The notes below the pieces were generated by a model. That model was not told where the DNA came from, did no database searches, and saw nothing but the letters and a program-made list of their open reading frames with translations. From Bacillota bacterium (GTDB lineage: Bacteria > Vulcanimicrobiota > JAMDEM01): a DNA stretch of 7,852 nucleotides. Below are positions 1-5,585 of this stretch, piece by piece. The translations under genes and the position numbers were made by a program. Every line of letters begins with the position of its first letter. Position 1 is the stretch's first letter. Location of the stretch: positions 1-7,852 of the forward strand of contig JAMDEM010000034.1 of the NCBI GenBank assembly GCA_023486985.1, written 5' to 3'.

Positions 1-1
1 T

Positions 2-379
2 ATCAAGGCAAGATTTAAAGGTGAAGGCAAAATTGTTGAAGGATACAGCGGAGATAAGCTTGTGGGCTATGTTATCACCGCCAAGGGCGAAGGATATTCA
101 AGCATAATAAAAATGCTGGTGGGGCTTACTACCGATTATAAAATAAAGGGTGTGACGATTTTAAGCCAGCAGGAAACCCCGGGTCTCGGAGACAGGGCGT
201 CAAAACCGGATTTCCTGAACCAGTTTCCCGGAAAGGGAGTGGAACAGCTTAAAGTCCTTAAGGGCATCCCGCAGGGTGATGACCATATAACGGCTATAAC
301 CGGCGCGACAATTACCAGCCGGGCAGTAACAGAGGGCGTTGAAAAAAGCATACAGGCGTTGATTTCAGAAAAGAAGTAA
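2..379 (+). CDS. rnfG: RnfG, FMN-binding subunit of the Rnf electron transport complex (5' end missing)
   Basis: This is the C-terminal 125 residues of RnfG; the reading frame is open to the left edge, so the start lies outside the window. RnfG is an extracytoplasmic, membrane-anchored subunit of the Rnf complex and carries covalently bound FMN. The visible part holds the FMN-binding domain: a conserved ETPGLGDRA stretch (codons at about 173-199), then QFPGKG, then the flavinylation motif TGAT followed by ITSRAV. The FMN-accepting threonine is the last residue of TGAT (codon 308-310). ApbE, encoded downstream at 2669-3661, would attach the FMN. The residue six positions before the acceptor is Thr (290-292), where the family motif Dxx(S/T)GAT has Asp. 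The gene ends inside the first copy of a 63-bp tandem repeat, which supplies its stop codon. The family assignment is firm. Confidence 0.93.
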   Translation: MKARFKGEGKIVEGYSGDKLVGYVITAKGEGYSSIIKMLVGLTTDYKIKGVTILSQQETPGLGDRASKPDFLNQFPGKGVEQLKVLKGIPQGDDHITAITGATITSRAVTEGVEKSIQALISEKK

Positions 380-499
380 GCAAGCTTGTTTTGCGGCACG
401 ACACTCCGCAGAAAAACCGCGGAGTTTTCAATCGCAAAGTAAGCAAGCTTGTTTTGCGGCACGACACTCCGCAGAAAAACCGCGGAGTCTTCAATCGCA
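374..499. repeat. 63-bp tandem direct repeat, two copies with nested inverted repeats
   Basis: Two head-to-tail copies (374-436 and 437-499) differ at one base (T at 427 versus C at 489 or the adjacent position, in the run after GCGGAG). Each copy holds an inner hairpin, ACTCCGC and GCGGAGT around a 9-nt loop (403-409 with 419-425 in copy 1). An outer pair, TTTTGCG with CGCAAAA, is perfect in copy 2. The first copy starts with the last codon and stop of rnfG, and the second copy repeats the same AAGTAA. Because 63 is divisible by three, the duplicated stop is in the same frame. No spacers, no T-tract and no transposase are present. It may be a dispersed palindromic repeat or a local duplication. 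Confidence 0.9.
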
Positions 500-502
500 A
501 AA

Positions 503-586
503 TAACCCCACCTAACCTCCCCTTAAATTAAGGGGAGGGACGATGAATTCACCCCTCTTTTTAAAGAGGGGCAGGGGGAGTTAATT
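503..586. repeat. Palindromic intergenic element, short copy (MITE/REP-like)
   Basis: An element of about 84 bp made of two perfect hairpins. The first has 11-bp arms at 516-526 and 528-538 (CCTCCCCTTAA type). The second has 9-bp arms at 552-560 and 563-571 (CCCCTCTTT type). A short GAATTC-containing linker joins them. The ends are imperfect inverted repeats, TAACCCC at the left and GGGAGTTA at the right. The same architecture recurs at 4674-4863, so this is a dispersed family and not a one-off structure. It lies inside the rnf operon, and its right end runs into the ribosome binding site of rnfE. No coding capacity is seen. Neither hairpin is followed by a T-tract, so a role as intrinsic terminator is not supported. 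Confidence 0.85.
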
Positions 587-593
587 AAGGAGG
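587..593 (+). promoter_or_regulatory. Ribosome binding site of rnfE next to the palindromic element
   Basis: AAGGAGG lies four bases before the ATG at 598 and decides that start. It directly abuts the TTAATT end of the palindromic element, so the element reaches to the edge of the translation start region. Confidence 0.75.
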
Positions 594-597
594 TAGC

Positions 598-1197
598 ATG
601 AAGTTCTGGAAAACTTTATGGGACGGGATTGTTCCAAGCAATCCTATATTCATGCTGGCGTTGAGCCTTTGTCCCGCCCTTGCGGTGACTAACAATGTAA
701 AAAACGGGCTGGGCATGGGTATAGCGGTTTTGGTTGTAATTACCGCCTCTGAAGCAATGATATCAGCCCTGAGGAAAGTAATTTCCGGCAAGATAAGGCT
801 TCCGGCTTTCATGATTATTATTGCAGCATTTGTTACCGTTATTGAACTTTTGATTCATGCTTACTTTCCTGAAATTTATAAGTCGCTGGGAATATACCTC
901 CCTCTTATAGTTGTTTTTACTTTGATACTTGCCAGGTCTGAAGTTTTTGCTTCCAAGAATCCGGTTTATTTATCTTTTGCCGACGGTTTTGGAATGGGAG
1001 TTGGATTTCTGCTGGGAATGGTGCTTTTAAGCGGAATCCGCGAGATTATCGGCTTCGGGACATTCCTTGATTACCCGGTTCTTCCGCATACTTATAAGCC
1101 TGCGCTAATTCTGATTCTTTCACCCGGAGGCTTTTTTGTTACCGGGATTTTAATGGGAGTGTTCAACTGGATGAAGAAAAGGGGGGCTCATAAATGA
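598..1197 (+). CDS. rnfE: RnfE, integral membrane subunit of the Rnf complex (one cluster cysteine missing)
   Basis: A 199-residue protein with about six membrane segments, of the RnfE/NqrD family. In the Rnf complex it pairs with RnfA in an inverted arrangement; each normally gives two cysteines to an intramembrane [2Fe-2S] cluster that carries electrons across the membrane. The first cysteine is present (C25 in ALSLCPALAVT). The second, normally in an N-C pair before an R-x-E-x-FASKN stretch, is absent: the sequence reads VVFTLILARSEVFASKN, with Phe107 and Thr108. FASKN and the SGIREIIGFGT helix are otherwise well conserved and the frame is intact. The start follows a strong AAGGAGG. The stop overlaps the rnfA start by ATGA, so the two are translationally coupled. 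Family assignment is firm; whether the cluster still forms is open. Confidence 0.95.
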   Translation: MKFWKTLWDGIVPSNPIFMLALSLCPALAVTNNVKNGLGMGIAVLVVITASEAMISALRKVISGKIRLPAFMIIIAAFVTVIELLIHAYFPEIYKSLGIYLPLIVVFTLILARSEVFASKNPVYLSFADGFGMGVGFLLGMVLLSGIREIIGFGTFLDYPVLPHTYKPALILILSPGGFFVTGILMGVFNWMKKRGAHK

Positions 1198-1784
1198 ACA
1201 CTTTTATGGATCTCTTAATAATCTTCATCGGAGCCGCTATCGTAAATAATTTTGTTCTTACAAGATTCCTTGGTCTTTGCACTTTCTTCGGCGTAAGCAG
1301 GAAGCTTGAACCCTCAATCGGCTTCGGGCTTGCTGTGATATTTGTTTTGGGATGCAGTTCCGCCCTTTGCTGGGTGCTTTATGAATATGTCATGAAACCC
1401 TATAACCTCATGTTCCTGAAAAATATAATTTTTATCCTTATAATTGCTGCCTTTGTTCAGCTGGTTGAAGCAGTTGTAAGAAAGATGAATCCTGCACTTT
1501 TCAAGTATCTTGGAGTTTACCTGATATTAATGGCAAGCAACTGCGCCGTCCTTGCCCCTCCGCTAATCAATATTGACAAGGATTATAATTTTTTCCAGAG
1601 TGTGGTCCAGGCAGTCGGCTCCGGCGCGGGATTTGCACTTGCTTTGATTCTTATGTCCTGCATCAGGGAAAGGCTTGAATTTTCCGAGGTTCCTGAATCC
1701 ATGAGAGGCATGCCTATTTCTTTTATAGTTGCGGGACTTCTGGCTCTTGCTTTTATGGGATTTACTGCTATGATTAAATTGTGA
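1194..1784 (+). CDS. rnfA: RnfA, integral membrane subunit of the Rnf complex
   Basis: A 196-residue, six-helix membrane protein of the RnfA/NqrE family and partner of RnfE in the ion-translocating membrane core. The hallmark NNFVLTRFLGLC motif is present with C29, and the second cluster cysteine is C117 in ASNCAVLA, so RnfA keeps both [2Fe-2S] ligands. The C-terminal part has the family's IRERLE and a final GLLALAFMGFTAMIKL helix. The start at 1194 overlaps the rnfE stop by 4 nt and has a G-rich site (AGGGGGG) just upstream. A second in-frame ATG four codons later (1206) would place the first cysteine at position 25, as in many homologues, so the start could be there. Additional cysteines C54 and C59 lie in a helix. 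Length is normal for the family. Confidence 0.96.
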   Translation: MNTFMDLLIIFIGAAIVNNFVLTRFLGLCTFFGVSRKLEPSIGFGLAVIFVLGCSSALCWVLYEYVMKPYNLMFLKNIIFILIIAAFVQLVEAVVRKMNPALFKYLGVYLILMASNCAVLAPPLINIDKDYNFFQSVVQAVGSGAGFALALILMSCIRERLEFSEVPESMRGMPISFIVAGLLALAFMGFTAMIKL

Positions 1785-1797
1785 CAGGGGTGCTTTA

Positions 1798-2664
1798 ATG
1801 TCTTTGGCGGTCATAATAATATTGGTGCTTTCGGCTCTGGGGTTTGTTATCGGATTTGGGCTGGCTATAGCTTCTGCCCGGTTTGCCGTTAAGGAAGACC
1901 CCAGAATTGAAGAAGTTGCCGAGATTCTCCCTGCCGGGCAGTGCGGAGCCTGCGGCTATCCGGGCTGCCATGGCTATGCAGAAGCAGTGGTAACCAATGC
2001 GGATGTCCCGCCGAATCTTTGTGTGCCCGGCAAAGAAGAAGTGGCTGAAAAGGTGGCTGAGATTACCGGCAAGAAGGCGGAAGAAGTAGCCAGAATGACT
2101 GCTGCTTTAGTCTGTTCTCTTGATACATCAAGAGGTCCCGGGCAAAAATTTGAATACATTGGCATCAAGGACTGCGTGGCAGCAAATATGCTCCAGGGCG
2201 GAGCCTCAGGGTGCAAGTACGGCTGTCTTGGTCTTGGAACATGTGAAGCCGCCTGCCCCTTTGATGCCATTAAAATGGAGAACGGAAGGCCTGTTATAGA
2301 TTTTCATAAATGCACAGGATGCGGAGTATGCGTAAAGGCTTGTCCGCGAAACAGCCTTGCTCTTGTTCCTTCAGGGGCGCCTGTTGTTATAAGATGCCAT
2401 AATCTTGACAAAGTTCCTGTGAAGAAAAAGACCTGCCCCAGCGCCTGCCTGTCTTGTTCTCTCTGCATGAAGAATTGCGCTCACGGCGCTATTACAATGG
2501 TGAACAATATGCCGGTTATTGATTATTCAAAATGCCCGCCGGACTGCACCATGCTGTGCATTGCAAAATGTCCTACTAAATCCATCGCTGTCCGTTTTAA
2601 CGGCAGAGAGGATAAAGCCCCCGTGGAGGAGAAGGAAAAAGCAGAAGCTCTTTCCGGGAGGTAA
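1798..2664 (+). CDS. rnfB: RnfB, multi-cluster ferredoxin-like subunit of the Rnf complex
   Basis: A 288-residue RnfB, thought to be the entry point for electrons from reduced ferredoxin. Domains in order: one N-terminal membrane helix (about 4-26); the Fe-S domain with C49, C52, C57 and C75 (GQCGACGYPGC); then ferredoxin-type cysteine groups. These are C139/C143/C149/C153 (CKYGCLGLGTCEAAC), a standard CxxCxxCxxxC at C172/175/178/182, C213/217/220/223/227, and C246/250/254/258 with unusual CxxxCxxxCxxxC spacing. This suggests the N-terminal cluster plus about four [4Fe-4S] clusters, so it is the long anaerobe-type RnfB and not the shorter proteobacterial form. The tail after residue 265 is charged and Glu/Lys-rich. 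AGGGG lies seven bases before the ATG. It is 13 nt after rnfA and 4 nt before apbE. Confidence 0.95.
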   Translation: MSLAVIIILVLSALGFVIGFGLAIASARFAVKEDPRIEEVAEILPAGQCGACGYPGCHGYAEAVVTNADVPPNLCVPGKEEVAEKVAEITGKKAEEVARMTAALVCSLDTSRGPGQKFEYIGIKDCVAANMLQGGASGCKYGCLGLGTCEAACPFDAIKMENGRPVIDFHKCTGCGVCVKACPRNSLALVPSGAPVVIRCHNLDKVPVKKKTCPSACLSCSLCMKNCAHGAITMVNNMPVIDYSKCPPDCTMLCIAKCPTKSIAVRFNGREDKAPVEEKEKAEALSGR

Positions 2665-2668
2665 ATAA

Positions 2669-3661
2669 ATGTTACGGCGATTAGCTCCGGCACTTGTTCT
2701 TGTTTTTGTGCTGGTGCTTTTTTTTATTTCATATACCAGAAGAGTTCCCCTTCGTGAGTTTACAGTTTCCCGCTTCATGATGGATACTTATATCCAGATT
2801 ACCGTTATGGAAAAAGACCCTGCTAAAGCCGCTGCTGCAATAGAGGATGCGTTTTCTGTTTTTAAAAAGGTGGAAGATGAGATGAATTTTTTCTCAAATT
2901 CCAGCCTTTTGAGCAGGTTAAACAAGAGAGCTGCTGCAGGTGTCGAGGTGCCGGAGGATATTGCTTTTCTTATCAGGGAATCAATTAAATATGGAGAACT
3001 TTCCGGCGGGGCTTATGATATAACGGTTGGCTCTTTGATGAAGGTCTGGCCCTTTGGAGAAAGTAATCCAACTGTACCTGATAAGAAAAAGATTTCTGGA
3101 GCTTTGAAAGAAGTGGGTTTCAGGAAAATAAAAATTAACGGCAGGACACTTATTCTTGAAAAAGGCATGGAGATAGATTTAAGCGCCTGCGACAAGGGGT
3201 ATGCCGTTGATAAGGCAATCGAAGTTTTACAAAGGCATGGAATTACCAGCGGCATGGTTAATGCCGGGGGAAACTTAAAGACTATTGGTGTAAATATAAA
3301 AGGAAAGCCATGGTTTATAGGAGTTCAGCATCCAAGAAAAAAATCGGCGCTTCTTGCAACTCTTGAGCTTGACGGAAGAGCCGTGGCAACTTCCGGCGAT
3401 TACCAGCGTTTTTTCTTTCAGAACGGGGTGCGTTATCATCACCTCCTTGATCCCTATACCGGCTATCCGGCAAGAAGGTGTATAAGCGCAACCATTCTTG
3501 CGCCGACTGCCTGTCTGGCTGATATTCTTTCAACGGCAGTCTTTGTGCTTGGACCTGATGAGGGGATGAAGCTTCTTGAAAAACTGGGCTGCGACGGAAT
3601 AATAGTAACGGAGAAGGAAATTTTTGTTTCCAAAGGACTACAGGGAAAGATAAAAATGTAG
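2669..3661 (+). CDS. apbE: ApbE, FAD:protein FMN transferase
   Basis: A 330-residue Mg-dependent flavin transferase that moves FMN from FAD to a threonine in Dxx(S/T)GAT-type motifs, here most likely on RnfG (and RnfD upstream of the window). Residues 7-21 form a hydrophobic N-terminal anchor with no lipobox cysteine, so it is probably a membrane-tethered extracytoplasmic enzyme. Family motifs in order: GGAYDITVGSLMKVW (113-127), IDLSACDKGYAVD (169-181), NAGGN (198-202), ATSGDYQRFF (240-249), HHLLDPYTGYPA (257-268) and ADILST (283-288) with the metal-binding pair D284 and T288. Two positions are less usual: Asp175 before KGY, and Asn202 where many members have Asp. GGGAGG eight bases before the ATG supports the start. 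It is 4 nt after rnfB, so surely cotranscribed. Confidence 0.95.
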   Translation: MLRRLAPALVLVFVLVLFFISYTRRVPLREFTVSRFMMDTYIQITVMEKDPAKAAAAIEDAFSVFKKVEDEMNFFSNSSLLSRLNKRAAAGVEVPEDIAFLIRESIKYGELSGGAYDITVGSLMKVWPFGESNPTVPDKKKISGALKEVGFRKIKINGRTLILEKGMEIDLSACDKGYAVDKAIEVLQRHGITSGMVNAGGNLKTIGVNIKGKPWFIGVQHPRKKSALLATLELDGRAVATSGDYQRFFFQNGVRYHHLLDPYTGYPARRCISATILAPTACLADILSTAVFVLGPDEGMKLLEKLGCDGIIVTEKEIFVSKGLQGKIKM

Positions 3662-3692
3662 GGTAGATTATACTTGCGTTGTTAAGTCTTTT

Positions 3693-3733
3693 GGTGTTAT
3701 AGATTCGGAGCAAAGCTCCGAATCTATAACACC
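3693..3733. repeat. Perfect inverted repeat, 19-bp arms with a 3-nt loop
   Basis: The arms 3693-3711 and 3715-3733 are perfectly complementary around an AAA loop, with GATTCGGAGC next to the loop. It lies 31 nt after the apbE stop. There is no T-tract on either side, so it is not a classical intrinsic terminator, but an RNA hairpin this strong could stabilise the upstream rnf-apbE mRNA 3' end or reduce read-through. It could also be a mobile palindromic repeat, as it sits directly against a second hairpin. Confidence 0.85.
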
Positions 3734-3739
3734 CATATA

Positions 3740-3762
3740 ACCCTCTCCCTCCGGGAGAGGGT
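3740..3762. repeat. Second hairpin (CCCTCTCCC / GGGAGAGGG), REP-like
   Basis: Ten-base arms (3740-3749 and 3753-3762) close on a TCC loop, followed by TAGGGTGAGGGG. The GC-rich stem followed by GGGTGAGGGG resembles REP-like intergenic repeats that are common in many bacterial genomes. It is a different sequence from the element at 503-586, although it has the same CCCT/AGGG style. The GAGGGG at its 3' side is the only Shine-Dalgarno-like string before the next gene, and at 17 nt it is too distant to be a good one. Confidence 0.75.
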
Positions 3763-3790
3763 AGGGTGAGGGGATTACAGATAAAAAATT

Positions 3791-4153
3791 ATGCTGAAAA
3801 AATATGACAAACTTATCATACTCCTCTGCATTGCAGGCTTTTTCTTCAGCCTTGCCGGCATATTGAGAACTAAGCCTGCTTCCTTTATTGAAATAAAAAC
3901 TCCCGCAGAAACGAAAAGATACAATTTACAGGATCAGGATATTACCGTAAAAGGCGCACTTGGCGATACAGTTGTAATTGTAAGGGATTCAAGGGTACGG
4001 GTTGCAGATTCTTCCTGTCCTGACAAATGGTGCAGGGAAAGCGGCTGGATTGATAAGGGAGGGGAGAGCATAATCTGCCTTCCCAATAAAGTTGTCGTAA
4101 GCATAAAATCGGAATCGGGACAAAGGGAAAAAGTGGATGCAATTACATTCTAG
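3791..4153 (+). CDS. NusG domain II-containing membrane-anchored protein
   Basis: A 120-residue protein with one N-terminal membrane helix (about 8-25) followed by a small beta-rich domain of the NusG domain II family (extracytoplasmic by prediction). The signature is the cysteine pattern C76-x4-C81-x14-C96 in SSCPDKWCRESG and IICLPNKVVV. It is not the transcription factor NusG: the NGN and KOW domains are absent. In many anaerobes a protein of this type sits beside apbE, rnf genes and a Gx transporter, so a role linked to flavinylation or redox at the membrane is plausible but unproven. The start has only a weak, distant ribosome binding site. Its 3' end overlaps the next gene by 17 nt, which points to coupled translation. 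Confidence 0.85.
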   Translation: MLKKYDKLIILLCIAGFFFSLAGILRTKPASFIEIKTPAETKRYNLQDQDITVKGALGDTVVIVRDSRVRVADSSCPDKWCRESGWIDKGGESIICLPNKVVVSIKSESGQREKVDAITF

Positions 4154-4673
4154 AACGAGAAAATTAGCTTCTATTGCTCTATGGGTGGCAGCCGCCTCCG
4201 TTCTTTATTTTGTTGAAAATAGATTCTTTCCCACAGGACTTCCCTGGAGAATAGGCATTGCAAATATAGTAACGTTAATTACTTTGTCTTTGTTTGGTTT
4301 CAGGATTTCATTGGGCATAACAATTGCTCGTTGTATCCTTGGAAGCATGCTGGGAGGGCAGTTTTTAAGCGCATCATTTTTTATGGGGCTTTCCGGCGGT
4401 ATTGTCAGCACTATTGTAATGGCGGTGCTGCTTGGAAGATTTAATCAATTAGGTCCCGTAGGAGTGAGTATTATAGGAGCGCTGGCGCACAATTTAACGC
4501 AGGTTGCGCTGGTTTATCTGGTTTTTGCAAGAACCGGCGGAATTGTTTATTATCTTCCGTGGCTCTGGATTCTCTCTCTTTCCGGCGGATTAATCTGCGG
4601 CATCCTATACATGATGCTTATCAGGAATATAAATTATATTAATAGAAGATTCGAAATTTACGGGACAGGTTAA
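4137..4673 (+). CDS. Gx transporter family / heptaprenyl diphosphate synthase component I-like membrane protein
   Basis: A 178-residue, very hydrophobic protein with about five membrane helices. Recognisable stretches are the N-terminal helix with LYFVENRFFPTGLPWRIGIAN, then TLITLSLFGFRISLGITIAR, then LSGGIVSTIVMAVLLGRF and GALAHNLTQVALVY. These match the family long labelled heptaprenyl diphosphate synthase component I and more recently 'Gx transporter'. The fold resembles small substrate-binding membrane components, and catalytic DDxxD motifs of prenyl synthases are absent, so a synthase activity of its own is unlikely. The start at 4137 has AAAGGG nine bases upstream and lies within the previous gene. 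The stop is followed immediately by the long palindromic element. Its substrate and link to Rnf are unknown. Confidence 0.82.
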   Translation: MQLHSRTRKLASIALWVAAASVLYFVENRFFPTGLPWRIGIANIVTLITLSLFGFRISLGITIARCILGSMLGGQFLSASFFMGLSGGIVSTIVMAVLLGRFNQLGPVGVSIIGALAHNLTQVALVYLVFARTGGIVYYLPWLWILSLSGGLICGILYMMLIRNINYINRRFEIYGTG

Positions 4674-4863
4674 TAACCCCACCTAACCTCCCCTTAACCT
4701 AAGGGGAGGGATAAAGAATTATTCCCCCTCTTTGTTAATGGGAGGATAAAGAATTCTCCTCCTCTTTGTTAATGGGAGGATAAAGAATTATTCCCCCTCT
4801 TTGTTAATGGGAGGATAAAGAATTCTCCCCCTCTTTGTTAAAGAGGGGGCTAGGGGGAGTTAA
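4674..4863. repeat. Palindromic intergenic element, long expanded copy
   Basis: Same family as 503-586. It begins with TAACCCCACCTAACC directly after a stop codon and ends with GGGGGAGTTAAT. The left hairpin has 10-bp arms (4687-4696 and 4700-4709). The right hairpin has 10-bp arms (4827-4836 and 4840-4849). Between them the linker and half-hairpin are repeated several times, enlarging the element from about 84 to about 190 bp. The right-end TTA (4860-4862) is, on the minus strand, the TAA stop of the CBS-BON gene. The element therefore fills the whole space between two convergent genes. The hairpins could act as a two-way transcription block, but no T-tracts are seen. Confidence 0.88.
4711..4839. 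repeat. A-B-A-B tandem array of 34-35-bp units inside the element
   Basis: ATAAAGAATT begins at 4711, 4746, 4780 and 4815, giving steps of 35, 34 and 35 bases. Units 1 and 3 carry ATTATTCCCCCTCTTTG; units 2 and 4 carry ATTCTCC(T/C)CCTCTTTG. The true period is therefore the 69-bp pair, duplicated once, with one base different between the second and fourth units in their shared part. The last unit runs into the intact right hairpin instead of TGGGAGG. Confidence 0.88.
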
Positions 4864-5555
4864 TCAAGCAGTCTTTCAATTATCAATTCATTATCCACAC
4901 TTTTTACGCCATGAACTGAAGCTGCAATTTCTCCGGCAGCCTTCGTGTCGTGAGCGGCTGGCACCTGTCCATGAAGATGAACAACTCCATTGGTGGTTTT
5001 AACCCTGACATTTAATAAAGCCACTCCAAGATTTTTCCTTAATGCTTCGATAACCCTGTGGTTTATGATGTCATCGGTAACTTCTTCCTCTTCTCCGGAA
5101 ATCTCCATATCTTCTTCCATGTCCATGATTGCTTTTATCACATCAGCTCTTGTTATAAAGCCCACAACATTTTTGTGCCTCATCACCGGCATACGGCTGA
5201 CTTTTTTGCTCAGCATTATATCAACAACTTCGAGAATGTCGTCATTTTCATCAACTGTTATTACTTCTTTGTTCATTATGTCGGCGGCAGTAGCGCCATG
5301 AAGCCTTCTTTCCTGGTTGACAAACTCATGATAATCAAAGTGAACCGAATGTTTTTCATGTTCTTTTATGGCTCCAAAACTTTTACCTCTAACCAGCAGA
5401 CTGCTTTCAGGTATAAAACCGACCAGATTGCCATGTCCATCTATGACCGGAAGTCCTGAAGTGTTGTGCTTTAGCATTGTCTTGAAAACTTCTCTTACAG
5501 TGTCAGTAGGCTTCACGGAGACCATATTTTTATTCATTATGTCTTTTACTTTCAT
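4860..5555 (-). CDS. CBS-CBS-BON domain protein
   Basis: A 231-residue soluble protein. Domains in order: CBS 1 (about 1-56, VKDIMNKNMVSVKPTDTV to GNLVGFIPESSLL), a linker, CBS 2 (about 90-145, AADIMNKEVITVDENDDI to NVVGFITRADVI), a strongly acidic linker (147-160) and a C-terminal BON domain (about 161-228, INHRVIEALRKNLG to VHGVKSVDNELII). CBS pairs bind adenosyl nucleotides; the ribose-binding TxxD motif is present in CBS 2 (T135, D138) but replaced by PESS in CBS 1, so probably one active site. BON domains are thought to bind lipids or partner proteins. The start has GGTGGAG immediately upstream. It is 30 nt downstream of the coiled-coil gene on the same strand. The target is unknown; a cytosolic energy or stress sensor is an inference. 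Confidence 0.92.
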   Translation of the reverse strand: MKVKDIMNKNMVSVKPTDTVREVFKTMLKHNTSGLPVIDGHGNLVGFIPESSLLVRGKSFGAIKEHEKHSVHFDYHEFVNQERRLHGATAADIMNKEVITVDENDDILEVVDIMLSKKVSRMPVMRHKNVVGFITRADVIKAIMDMEEDMEISGEEEEVTDDIINHRVIEALRKNLGVALLNVRVKTTNGVVHLHGQVPAAHDTKAAGEIAASVHGVKSVDNELIIERLLD

Positions 5556-5585
5556 GCTCCACCTTTTATTTGTACAATTTTTGAT

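Noticed and set aside
374..499. Possible CRISPR repeats
   Set aside because: The copies are directly adjacent with no spacers, only two exist, and no cas gene is nearby.
136..500. Minus-strand open frames over rnfG and the 63-bp repeat, with a repeated 21-residue peptide
   Set aside because: The peptide repeat simply reflects the 63-bp DNA repeat, whose length is divisible by three. The frames lie antisense to rnfG and have no convincing ribosome binding site.
3791..4153. Transcription factor NusG
   Set aside because: Only a domain-II-like region is present, behind a membrane helix; the NGN and KOW domains are absent.
4827..4849. Bidirectional intrinsic terminator between the convergent genes
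   Set aside because: The stem is strong, but there is no T-tract on either strand, and the same stem occurs inside the rnf operon where termination would be harmful.
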